Shown: positions 17,713 to 25,408 of the stretch, piece after piece | Layout: every line of letters starts with the position of its first letter | Numbering within the stretch: the first letter of the stretch is position 1 | Source: Hymenobacter rubripertinctus | GTDB lineage: Bacteria > Bacteroidota > Bacteroidia > Cytophagales > Hymenobacteraceae | Length of the DNA stretch: 50,937 bases | Reading direction: 5' to 3' | Assembly (NCBI RefSeq): GCF_003583925.1 | Contig: NZ_QYCN01000006.1 | Location: 1-50,937 of the forward strand | The notes under the pieces: model-generated | The model's input: the letters and a program-made list of their open reading frames with translations, nothing else | Told to the model about the DNA's origin: nothing | Database searches by the model: none | Made by a program: the position numbers and the translations under genes

Positions 17713-17732
17713 CGAAGTGAGCGGAGCGGCTA

Positions 17733-18020
17733 TCAGGCCGCCAGCTCGTCGGGCGGGTAGAGGGGTAGCACGCGGGTATCGGTACCGGGCTCAGGAAACG
17801 GGAGCACCGAAAGCCTGGGGTAGATCTGCGGGCTGGCGGTAGCACTCCGGCGTAGGGCGCGCATGAGCAGGTACTTATACTTTTCGGCATCAGCCAAAGC
17901 CGCCTCCACGGCCTGCACAGCATCGGCATAGGCCACTACCGGCATCGCCTCCATCACTTCCCCAGTGGGATACGTCAGCTCAAAAACCGGGCAGCTCAGA
18001 TATTCAGCGGGCATCTTCAT
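17733..18020 (-). CDS. Hypothetical protein, 95 residues
   Basis: A small soluble protein opening MKMPAEYLSCPVFEL, with an alanine-rich helix (AVQAVEAALADAEKYKYLLMR in two parts) and a proline-rich C-terminus ending LYPPDELAA. I do not recognise a family. The start at 18020 is preferred because the frame further upstream encodes a sequence without protein character; a second ATG lies two codons later. Codon use matches its neighbours, so it is probably real, but nothing around it suggests a role. Confidence 0.5.
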   Translation of the reverse strand: MKMPAEYLSCPVFELTYPTGEVMEAMPVVAYADAVQAVEAALADAEKYKYLLMRALRRSATASPQIYPRLSVLPFPEPGTDTRVLPLYPPDELAA

Positions 18021-18118
18021 AAGGCAAAAAATTAGACGGTTACCGGACTCAAAGCTAACCAAATTAGCAACAAGTTAATTCCCGATCAACCGCTTTATTA
18101 TCCCTTTCAGCGCCCTTT

Positions 18119-19135
18119 TCACGCATTTTTATCTGCCTGTATCTTTAGTACCAGCTTTCCGAACTGCAAGCCGGCGGCCATGCGGCGCAGGGCCTGCTCG
18201 CCGGCGGCCAGCGGGAAGGTTTCATCTACTACCGGCACGAGTTTGTGTTGCTCGAACAGGCCGACCATGGCGGCGAAATCCTGCTCGGTGCCCATGGTGG
18301 AGCCCAGCAGGGAAAGCTGCTTCCAGAACACCTTGCGGGCGGCCAGCTCGGGCACGTCGCCCTGGGTTGCGCCGTAGAACACGATGCGGCCGCCGGGAGC
18401 CGCCGCGTCTACCAGATCGTTGAAGCCCGGTCCGGCCGCGCTGTCGACAATTACGTGGAAGCCGCCGCCCGCCTGCTTGGTAAGGGTAGCGGGCCACTTG
18501 CCGGTTTTGTAATTGATGCCGCCCTTCGCGCCCAGTTCTATGGCCCGGGCAATTTTCTCCTCCGAGCCCGACGTCACCCACACCTCGGCTCCCACGGCTA
18601 CGGCCATCTGCAAGGCCAGCAGGGCCACCCCCCCCCCCACCCCGCTGATGAGAACCCGTTCGCCGGGTTGCAACTGGGCCCGCGTGAAGGTGGCCCGGTA
18701 GGCCGTAACGCCCCCCAGCGGCAAGGCAGCGGCCTGCTCAAAGCTCAGGTGGGCGGGCTTGGCCTGCACTGCCCCGGCGGGCACGCACACGTACTCGGCA
18801 AACGTACCGTCCTGGGGCAGGCCCAGAATCTGGAAGTCGCGGCCCTGGGCGGCGGGCTCGTCGCCCCAGTGCTGGCCGGGGTTGATGAGCACTTCCTGGT
18901 GGAGCCAGCTGGCCTCAACGCCCTCCCCCAGGGCCGTCACGACACCCGCGCCGTCGGAACCCAGGATGATGGGGAATTTCAGCCCAGCATACTGGCCCTG
19001 CTGAATCCAGACGTCGCGGTGGTTGAGGGCGGCTGCGTAGAGCCGCACCTGCACCTGGCCGGCGGCGGGCTGGGGGGTGGCAACGTCTTGCAGGGTGATG
19101 GGCTGGTTGATAGCGGTTAGAACGAGGGCTTGCAT
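18119..19135 (-). CDS. Medium-chain dehydrogenase/reductase, quinone oxidoreductase-like
   Basis: A 338-residue NAD(P)H-dependent oxidoreductase of the zinc-independent MDR group (quinone reductase/enoyl reductase-like). The N-terminal catalytic domain has NHRDVWIQQGQY and ILGSDGAGVV without the cysteine ligands of zinc alcohol dehydrogenases. The cofactor loop is ISGVGGGVALLAL. That glycine loop is coded by a run of eleven G residues (18628-18638), which makes the gene prone to frameshifts. The start codon directly follows an array of 7-bp repeats. Substrate unknown. Confidence 0.87.
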   Translation of the reverse strand: MQALVLTAINQPITLQDVATPQPAAGQVQVRLYAAALNHRDVWIQQGQYAGLKFPIILGSDGAGVVTALGEGVEASWLHQEVLINPGQHWGDEPAAQGRDFQILGLPQDGTFAEYVCVPAGAVQAKPAHLSFEQAAALPLGGVTAYRATFTRAQLQPGERVLISGVGGGVALLALQMAVAVGAEVWVTSGSEEKIARAIELGAKGGINYKTGKWPATLTKQAGGGFHVIVDSAAGPGFNDLVDAAAPGGRIVFYGATQGDVPELAARKVFWKQLSLLGSTMGTEQDFAAMVGLFEQHKLVPVVDETFPLAAGEQALRRMAAGLQFGKLVLKIQADKNA

Positions 19136-19182
19136 GTGAGTAGTGAGTAGTGAGTAGTGAGTAGTGAGTAGTGAGTAGTGAG
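19136..19182. repeat. TAGTGAG heptamer array abutting a start codon
   Basis: Six perfect TAGTGAG units (19141-19182) plus a partial one reach the ATG of the MDR gene at 19133-19135 directly. On the coding strand the leader reads as CTCACTA repeats. No inverted partner was found. Confidence 0.92.
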
Positions 19183-19249
19183 GGAACGGGATTGGACTGG
19201 AAATAGGCGGTGTATAAATGATAGTTTCACTTAAAAGATGATGGTTTAG

Positions 19250-19657
19250 CTATAGAAACCGGGCTTTCAGCGCGGGCGTGGGCAGCCAGCAGGATTCCTG
19301 GCGGCCGAACCAGCGGTAGCGGTTGCGGGCGATCAGCCGGTATACGGCGTCGCGCAGGGGGCGCGGAAACCACCGGCCCACCCGGGCCAGGGTGGCCCAG
19401 CGGCCGCTCAAGCGGGCCAGGATACCCAGCGCGGCGGCCGAGTGGGTGTAGGCCCGGCCATCGGCCAGTAGCACCACCGAATCGGGCTCGGTGGGGGCGG
19501 GCAGGCCGTATTCGCGCAGCAGCCCTTGCCCTGCTCCCGACTGCAAAGCCGCGAACCGGAACTGCCCGCCCGCATCGTGCTCAAGCACGAACTGCACGAA
19601 CCCGTTACAGAGGTTGCACACGCCATCGAAGAGGATAATGGTTGGCGAATCGGACAT
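19250..19657 (-). CDS. DCC-family thiol-disulfide oxidoreductase-like protein (DUF393)
   Basis: A 135-residue protein with the family-defining N-terminal DGVCNLCN, a CxxC-like dithiol site in a thioredoxin-related fold. The rest (FRFAALQS, AALGILARL, then a tryptophan-rich C-terminal part ending with YRWFGRQESCW) matches DUF393 proteins. The biochemical role is not established. It lies 114 bp from the MDR gene and 78 bp from a Dph6-like gene on the same strand, possibly one transcript. Confidence 0.85.
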   Translation of the reverse strand: MSDSPTIILFDGVCNLCNGFVQFVLEHDAGGQFRFAALQSGAGQGLLREYGLPAPTEPDSVVLLADGRAYTHSAAALGILARLSGRWATLARVGRWFPRPLRDAVYRLIARNRYRWFGRQESCWLPTPALKARFL

Positions 19658-19735
19658 AGGAGGCGGGTAGGGAAGGAAACTGGCAGGTTGATTACAGGAC
19701 TGCCCGCCGGGCGGAATTGTTTCATCCGGCCGCGT

Positions 19736-20515
19736 TTACTGCGCGGCGACTTCATCGGCCGGCAGCAGGTCGCAGTACCAGAAACCGGTATCGAAGGGGC
19801 TGGGAGCCGGGGTTGGTTCAGTCTCATCGGCGGCGGCGGAAGCGGGCGGGGCGGGGGCCGCGCTGCCGGCCGGGGCGGCGTAGGTGCGGCGGACTAGCTC
19901 GCCGCGCCGGAACGGAATGGGGCTACTGAAGTAGGGCGCATCGAAGACGAAGCTGTGGTACTCGCCGTTTTCACCGCAGGAATCCACGCCGGGCGGCAGG
20001 TCGCGGAGGAAATCAGCGTTCAGCTCGCGGCCGCAGAAGCTTTGATCCAGGTACTTTTCGTTTACGCAGACCACCACCGCCCGGAAGCCCAGGTCGAGGT
20101 ACTCGCGCAGCAAATCGGCGTTGGGGCGCTGCCAGAGCGGAAACACCGCCTCCAGGCCCACCTGGGCCAGCTGCTGCTCCCGGTAGCGACGCAGGTCTTC
20201 GAGGTAGATGTCGCCGAAAATAGCCTGGCGGATGCCTTTCGCCTGCAACGGGGCCAGGGTAGCGCGCATCAGCTGCTCGTAGAGAGCCATATCGGGCATT
20301 TCGGGCAGCTCCAGGCGGGTGAGGGGCAGGCCGATGCGGCGGGCCTGCTCCTCCAGCAGCGCCACCCGCACGCCGTGCATGGACACGCGGCCATAGTGGG
20401 CGTTCACGCTGGTCAGCAGGTCGCTCACGCGCAGGGTGGGGTTGCGCAGGGCGTGGTAGAGGGCGAGGGCCGAATCTTTGCCGCCGCTCCAGTTCATCAG
20501 GGCCGGGGTGGACAT
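19736..20515 (-). CDS. Dph6-like ATP pyrophosphatase (adenine nucleotide alpha-hydrolase)
   Basis: A 259-residue PP-loop protein of the diphthine-ammonia ligase family. The ATP-binding motif WSGGKDSALAL is near the N-terminus. HGVRVALLEEQA, IFGDIYLEDLR and CGENGEYHSFVFDAP are the family blocks. Bacteria lack diphthamide, so the bacterial substrate is unknown. Near residue 220 an alanine/proline-rich segment (PAGSAAPAPPASAAADE) interrupts the last part and looks like a flexible linker. A perfect -7 box stands only 4 nt before ATG. Confidence 0.85.
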   Translation of the reverse strand: MSTPALMNWSGGKDSALALYHALRNPTLRVSDLLTSVNAHYGRVSMHGVRVALLEEQARRIGLPLTRLELPEMPDMALYEQLMRATLAPLQAKGIRQAIFGDIYLEDLRRYREQQLAQVGLEAVFPLWQRPNADLLREYLDLGFRAVVVCVNEKYLDQSFCGRELNADFLRDLPPGVDSCGENGEYHSFVFDAPYFSSPIPFRRGELVRRTYAAPAGSAAPAPPASAAADETEPTPAPSPFDTGFWYCDLLPADEVAAQ

Positions 20516-20519
20516 GGGC

Positions 20520-20527
20520 CAAAGATA
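20520..20527 (-). promoter_or_regulatory. -7 box very close to the Dph6-like start
   Basis: Perfect TATCTTTG on the minus strand, followed by GCCC and then ATG. It implies a leaderless or nearly leaderless mRNA if used. Confidence 0.5.
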
Positions 20528-20635
20528 CGCCCGCTGCCTACTCCGGCAAGGCTGAGCGCAACCACCGCGCCGTCCGGCACGTTTGCCGAAAACCTATTCG
20601 CCGCCTTTTCTCCCCCTGCTATTCCAGCCTCCGCC

Positions 20636-20962
20636 ATGAAACGTCTACTTTCCTTCGCCCTGGTCGCCGCCCTCACTGCCGCCCTCGCTGCCAGCCTCAC
20701 TGCCTGCGACTACAACAACACGCCCGGCAAAGACCCGCAGGCCAGCCAGGATTTCACCAACGCCCCCAAGGCCACGGCCACCGAAACCAACCTCGACAGC
20801 ATCAGCGGCAGCCAGGAAGTGCATACACCCATCGGCAAGGGCTCGGCCGCCGACCAGCAAACGTCCGTCGATGCGGCCCTGGACGCCGCCCCCGGCAACT
20901 CGCCCACCAGCACCATGCCCCAGACCAATACCGAAGCCCGGGCCAGCACCCGCGAAGAATAA
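20636..20962 (+). CDS. Small hypothetical lipoprotein
   Basis: A 108-residue protein with a clear lipoprotein signal (MKRLLSFALVAALTAALAAS, then lipobox LTAC). The mature part is low-complexity and polar, rich in Asn, Thr, Ala and Asp, with no recognisable domain. It is divergent from the Dph6-like gene and followed by a strong hairpin terminator. Similar small lipoproteins are common in Hymenobacter-like genomes; function unknown. Confidence 0.72.
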   Translation: MKRLLSFALVAALTAALAASLTACDYNNTPGKDPQASQDFTNAPKATATETNLDSISGSQEVHTPIGKGSAADQQTSVDAALDAAPGNSPTSTMPQTNTEARASTREE

Positions 20963-21033
20963 CCTTTGGCCCTACGGGCGCCAGTACCCGGGTTTCCCGG
21001 TTTTCTCCCTATTTACCTGCTCTCCTTCCACCG

Positions 21034-21069
21034 CAAAGCCCCGCCGGACTATCCGGCGGGGCTTTGTTT
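21034..21069. terminator. Bidirectional terminator between small lipoprotein and DUF4126 gene
   Basis: Perfect 15-bp stem, CAAAGCCCCGCCGGA and its complement around CTA, followed by TTTG. The T tract is short. It sits between two convergent genes. Confidence 0.72.
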
Positions 21070-21092
21070 GGTTGGCGGTTGTTGGTACCGTT

Positions 21093-21602
21093 TTACAAGG
21101 CCCAGCGGCGCGGTTCCGGCTCCCCCACGTGGGTGCCCTTGGTGAGCGCCAGCCCGGAACCCAGCGTGAGCAGATCCTCCAGCCCGCCTACCAAACCGCC
21201 CGGCAACCCCGATTCGAGGGTGGCCTGCTTGCGCAAAAAGAAGCTCAAGTAGGTACCCGCTACGGCAGCCAGGGTGCCCAGTACGGCCCCGTTCAGGGTT
21301 TTGTCGTGGCTGATTTTGAAGAGCGTGGCCCCCACCAAAGCGCCGGCGGCGGCCCGGCCCAGCAGGCCGGCCGGCTCGATGCGGTCCGGCGTCTGGGGGA
21401 GTTTGTCGCCCACCATCTCGCCGGCGGCCAGCAGCTTGAGGCCGTGGGCCACCCAAGGCTTTTGCAGGTAGCGCAACGGGGAGCCAGCCAGCGCTTTTGG
21501 GTGGTAGGTGAGCAGGTTACTGCTCAGCAGGGCGGGGGCCGTCATGCTCCGAAAACCGGCCAGGGTGCCCAGGCCGATGGTTTGCCAGTGGTGTTTGGTC
21601 AT
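21093..21602 (-). CDS. DUF4126-family membrane protein
   Basis: A 169-residue hydrophobic protein. The N-terminal GLGTLAGFRSMTAPALLS and the repeated Ala/Gly-rich helices (LLGRAAAGALVGATLF, AVLGTLAAVAGTYLSFF) match DUF4126 membrane proteins. Function unknown. A near-consensus TATCTTTA box lies 10 nt before ATG, so its leader would be very short. Confidence 0.75.
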   Translation of the reverse strand: MTKHHWQTIGLGTLAGFRSMTAPALLSSNLLTYHPKALAGSPLRYLQKPWVAHGLKLLAAGEMVGDKLPQTPDRIEPAGLLGRAAAGALVGATLFKISHDKTLNGAVLGTLAAVAGTYLSFFLRKQATLESGLPGGLVGGLEDLLTLGSGLALTKGTHVGEPEPRRWAL

Positions 21603-22003
21603 GGTCAGGAAATAAAGATACGCGGGACTATTCCGGGCTTCTTAACGCGTAGCGGCCCCCGATAGTCGGACCGGCAGCCAAAATTTTTCACTATCAGAAC
21701 CCTAACCCGCCGGGCTGTTTGGTGCAAAAAATTCAATGCCACTGCAATTGGCCCGGCATTTCCGCAGCCGTTGGCCTGCCCACTGCATTGCGCCGTTTCC
21801 TTGCGGGCCACCCCTCGGCAACATGCTTGCATATCCGGAAAACAGGATTATTTTATAGCTTATTTGCCTGATAGTAAGACAAGTGACCCAATGTTTCCTT
21901 ACTATTACCAAATTGGTATGCAAGCATACTTCACAATTACTTCATCTACTTTCGCGTCGAAATTCCGGGGAAAAGCCCTGGATAAACAAAAAAGCCCCCT
22001 TTT
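21603..22003. other. Upstream region of the TonB-dependent receptor
   Basis: A 400-bp divergent intergenic region, clearly AT-richer than the genes beside it. It holds two dyads of form ATGC-NN-GCAT (21823-21832 and, extended, 21916-21929) and an 8-bp inverted repeat ATAGTAAG/CTTACTAT (21871-21878, 21898-21905). A near-consensus TACTTTCG box lies at 21947-21954, but no -33 element is at the right distance. No small coding frame is convincing. Confidence 0.5.
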
Positions 22004-25000
22004 ATGAAAAACAGACTCCTCCTGTTTTTACTGCTCGGCTTTGTGCTTTTCACGAGCGGAAATTTAGCCCTGGCCCAGGGCGTCACCACCTCCGCCATGA
22101 AGGGCCTTGTGCTCGACAGTAAAGGCGAACCGCTGCCCGGGGCCACCGTGGTAGCCACCCACCTGCCCACCGGCACCCAGTACGGCACCGCCACCCGCGA
22201 CAACGGCCAGTACGACCTGCTGAACCTGCGCGTGGGCGGCCCTTACGAGCTGAAAGTATCGTTTGTGGGCTCCCAGACCTACACGGCTACCAACATTCAG
22301 CTGGTGCTGGGCAAAACCTACGAGAGCCGCGTGCAGCTCACCGACGGCACCCAGGCTTTGGGCGAAGTGGTGGTGAAAGGCAACCGCGACGGCCAGCTCA
22401 ACAAGGATCGCACCGGCGCATCTACCAACATCAACAACGCCGCCATCCGCACGCTGCCCACTATCAGCCGCTCCCAGGAGGACTTCACCCGCCTCACGCC
22501 CCAGAGCAGCGGGCTGAGCTTTGGCGGCCGGAACACGCTCTACAACAACTTTTCGCTCGACGGCTCGATTTTCAACAACTCCTTCGGCCTCGATTCGCCC
22601 ACGCCCGGCGGGCAGAGCGGTTCTCAGCCCGTGAGCCTCGATGCCATTGAGCAGCTCGAAGTGAGCCTGGCCCCCTACGATGTGCGCCAGGGTGGTTTTA
22701 CCGGGGCCGGCGTGAATGCCGTAACCAAGAGCGGCACTAACGCCTTTAAGGGCACGGTGTACACGTTTCTGCGCAACGAGAACCTGATCGGCGAGAAAGT
22801 AGGCGACGCCCGCATCACGAATCCAGACCTCAAGTTCAACCAGACCGGCTTCTCGCTGGGGGGGCCGATTATCCAGAACAAACTGTTCTTCTTCACCAAC
22901 GCCGAGCGCACCCGCCGCGACGACCCGGCCCTCACCTTCCGCCCCGCCACCAGCGCCGCCGAAGCCCAGCAGGCCCTCAACGGCCAGGCTTCCGGCGTGA
23001 GCCGGGTGCTGGAGTCGGACCTGATGGCCATTCGTCAGCGCCTGATTGATGTGTACGGCTACGACCCGGGCCAGTACCGCGACTACACCTACCGCACCAG
23101 CAGCGACAAATTTCTGGTGAAGCTCGACTGGAATATCAACCCCAAAAACACGTTCTCGCTACGCTATAACTACCTCAACAGCTACCGCGAGCAGGGCCCC
23201 CACCCCATTGCCATTGCCCCCTCCTCGCGGGTGCAGGGCGTGAACACGCTCCAGTATTCCAACTCGGGCTATACCATCAACAACAACCTCAACTCGGTGG
23301 TGGGCGAGCTGAACTCGCGCTTCGGCGAGAAATTCAGCAACAAGGCGCAGCTCAGCTTCTCGGCCTTCCGCGACTTCCGCGACCTGCCCGATGCCAAGCT
23401 GTTCCCGCAAATCGACATCACCAAAAACGGCACCACCTACGTGAGCGTGGGTACCGAGCAGTTTTCGGCCGAAAACCGGCTGGATCAGAACATCACCCAG
23501 TTTACCGACAACCTGAGCTACTTCGCCGGGGCCCACGTGCTCACAGCCGGCCTCACCTACGAGCGGTTCGATTTTGTGAATGCCTTCAACCTGCAACGTT
23601 TCGGCTATCCGTTCTTCGGTGGGCTGGACGTGGCGCGCTTCTTTGAGGTAACCGACCGCACCAACCCCGATTTCGTGGACCTGAACGGCATTGCCACGGC
23701 TGGCGGCCAGGCCCGCGTGAAGTCCGTGGACGTGAACGTGGCCCAGTTGGGGTTGTATGTGCAGGATGAGTGGACGGTAACGCCGGCCTTCAAGCTGACG
23801 CTGGGCGTGCGGGCCGACATACCGATTTATAACACCGACGTGCCCCAGAACCAGCAGATTGCCACCGCCCCCCTGCTCGACGCCGATGGCAACCCGGCCC
23901 AGGTAGACGTAACGCGCTTCCCGAAGGCTACGCCCCTCTGGTCGCCGCGCCTGGGCTTCAACTACTCGGTAGAGGGCGACTACACCACCCAGATCCGGGG
24001 CGGTACGGGCATTTTCACCGGCCGGATTCCCTTCGTCTGGATCAGCAACCAGGCCTCCAACTCGCAGTTTGACCCCGGCTACACGTTCCAGATTAACGGC
24101 ACGAGCCGCGACTTCAAGTTTCCGCAGGTGTGGCGCTCCAACCTCGCCCTCGACCAGGAGCTGCCTGGTGGCGTGGTGGCTACCCTGGAAGGCATCTACA
24201 CCAAGGATATGAACGCGGCCATTCACCGCAACTACAACCTGGTAACGCCCACCGACCGCGCCGGCGGCGCCGATGACCGCCTGATTTACCCGGCCGCCGG
24301 CCCCCGCATCACGCCCGGCTTCACCGGCCCCAATGGCCAGTTCAGCTTCCTCGACGCGGGCGTCATCGTGCTCGAAAACACCCGAAAGGGTTATCAGTAC
24401 TCCCTCACGGGCCAGCTCAAGAAGGATTTCAGCAACGGCCTGTACCTGATGACGGCCTACACCTACTCGCGGGCCAAGGACGTGACGTCGAACCCCGGCG
24501 AAATTGCCGCCGATGCCTTCCAGCGCAACCCCGTGGTGGGTAACGCCAACAACCCCCAACTGGCGTACAGCGACTTCGGCCTCCAGAACCGCGTTATTGG
24601 GGCGGCCGGCAAGCGCTTTGCCTACGCCGATGAAAAACTGGCTACCACCATCAGCTTCTTCTTCGAGGCGGCCCAGGGCAACCGCTTTACCTACACCTAC
24701 GCCGGCGACATGAACCGCGACGGTATCTTCGGCAACGACCTGGCCTTCGTACCCGCTTCCCAGGACCAGATTCGGCTGGTGAGTTACACCAACGCCGCCG
24801 GCACCGTGGTTTCAGCCGACCAGCAGTGGCAGCAGCTCAACGCCTACATCGGCCAAGACAAGTACCTGAGCACCCGCCGGGACCAGTACGCCGAGCGCAA
24901 CGGCAACCTGAGCCCCTGGTACACCCAGCTCGACATGAAGCTGCTCCAGGATTTCTCCCTCATGGCGGGCGAGAAGAAGCACACCTTCCAGATCAGCTTC

Positions 25001-25204
25001 GACATTCAGAACCTGGGCAACCTGCTCAACTCCGACTGGGGCGTGCGCCAGACGGTGGCCAACAACCGGCCCATCGAGTTCGTGGGCTACCAGGGCACGG
25101 TGCCTACCTACCAGTTCCGGGGCGGTAACCAAACGTTCGTCAACAACACCGACCTCAACAGCCGCTGGCGCGCCCAGCTGGGCCTGCGCTACATCCTGGA
25201 CTAG
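22004..25204 (+). CDS. Oar-like TonB-dependent outer-membrane receptor
   Basis: A 1066-residue outer-membrane protein. A signal peptide ends near LALAQG. Residues about 27-110 form a carboxypeptidase-regulatory-like beta-sandwich (KGLVLDSKGEPLPGATVVA), then comes a plug domain (residues about 120-250, with QLEVSLAPYDVRQGGFTGAGV). The remainder is a large beta-barrel ending with an aromatic-poor LRYILD strand. This order matches Oar/OmpA-related receptors of Bacteroidota and Myxococcus. The ligand is unknown, and no SusD-like partner follows, so it is not a polysaccharide-utilisation pair. It ends in a heptamer tract, a terminator and a palindromic element. Confidence 0.93.
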   Translation: MKNRLLLFLLLGFVLFTSGNLALAQGVTTSAMKGLVLDSKGEPLPGATVVATHLPTGTQYGTATRDNGQYDLLNLRVGGPYELKVSFVGSQTYTATNIQLVLGKTYESRVQLTDGTQALGEVVVKGNRDGQLNKDRTGASTNINNAAIRTLPTISRSQEDFTRLTPQSSGLSFGGRNTLYNNFSLDGSIFNNSFGLDSPTPGGQSGSQPVSLDAIEQLEVSLAPYDVRQGGFTGAGVNAVTKSGTNAFKGTVYTFLRNENLIGEKVGDARITNPDLKFNQTGFSLGGPIIQNKLFFFTNAERTRRDDPALTFRPATSAAEAQQALNGQASGVSRVLESDLMAIRQRLIDVYGYDPGQYRDYTYRTSSDKFLVKLDWNINPKNTFSLRYNYLNSYREQGPHPIAIAPSSRVQGVNTLQYSNSGYTINNNLNSVVGELNSRFGEKFSNKAQLSFSAFRDFRDLPDAKLFPQIDITKNGTTYVSVGTEQFSAENRLDQNITQFTDNLSYFAGAHVLTAGLTYERFDFVNAFNLQRFGYPFFGGLDVARFFEVTDRTNPDFVDLNGIATAGGQARVKSVDVNVAQLGLYVQDEWTVTPAFKLTLGVRADIPIYNTDVPQNQQIATAPLLDADGNPAQVDVTRFPKATPLWSPRLGFNYSVEGDYTTQIRGGTGIFTGRIPFVWISNQASNSQFDPGYTFQINGTSRDFKFPQVWRSNLALDQELPGGVVATLEGIYTKDMNAAIHRNYNLVTPTDRAGGADDRLIYPAAGPRITPGFTGPNGQFSFLDAGVIVLENTRKGYQYSLTGQLKKDFSNGLYLMTAYTYSRAKDVTSNPGEIAADAFQRNPVVGNANNPQLAYSDFGLQNRVIGAAGKRFAYADEKLATTISFFFEAAQGNRFTYTYAGDMNRDGIFGNDLAFVPASQDQIRLVSYTNAAGTVVSADQQWQQLNAYIGQDKYLSTRRDQYAERNGNLSPWYTQLDMKLLQDFSLMAGEKKHTFQISFDIQNLGNLLNSDWGVRQTVANNRPIEFVGYQGTVPTYQFRGGNQTFVNNTDLNSRWRAQLGLRYILD

Positions 25205-25214
25205 CTATTCTGGC

Positions 25215-25242
25215 TGTTAGCCGTTGGCCATTAGCTGATAGC
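25215..25242. repeat. Degenerate heptamer tract after the receptor gene
   Basis: Four 7-bp units, TGTTAGC, CGTTGGC, CATTAGC, TGATAGC, start 10 bp past the stop codon. No inverted partner is visible. Confidence 0.55.
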
Positions 25243-25250
25243 TTGTCTCC

Positions 25251-25291
25251 ATCAAAAAGCCCCGAAGCAAGCTGCTTCGGGGCTTTTTGAT
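25251..25291. terminator. Bidirectional terminator after the receptor gene
   Basis: Perfect 19-bp stem with arms 25251-25269 and 25273-25291 around AGC. The GC core GCCCCGAAGCA is flanked by A5 and T5 runs, suited to the convergent genes on both sides. Confidence 0.92.
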
Positions 25292-25300
25292 AGGTAAATA

Positions 25301-25398
25301 CCCTGTCATTCCGACGAAGGAGGAATCTGGGTTAACGCCACTGAACGGTTTTGTTCGGTAGCGTTAACCCAGATTCCTCCTTCGTCGGAATGACAGGG
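25301..25398. repeat. TCATYCYGA palindromic element, copy 1
   Basis: Perfect 38-bp arms (25301-25338 and 25361-25398) starting CCCTGTCATTCCGACGAAGG. The loop contains GAAC...GTTC. It lies between convergent genes, next to a normal terminator, so termination alone does not explain it. Confidence 0.93.
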
Positions 25399-25408
25399 CT
25401 TTTAGCGT

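Noticed and set aside
21947..21954. Promoter TACTTTCG for the receptor gene
   Set aside because: One mismatch to TAnnTTTG and no TTG element 18-21 nt upstream, so not listed as a promoter.
22004..25204. SusC-like receptor of a polysaccharide-utilisation locus
   Set aside because: No SusD-like lipoprotein follows and no glycoside hydrolase is in the window. The domain order fits Oar-like receptors.
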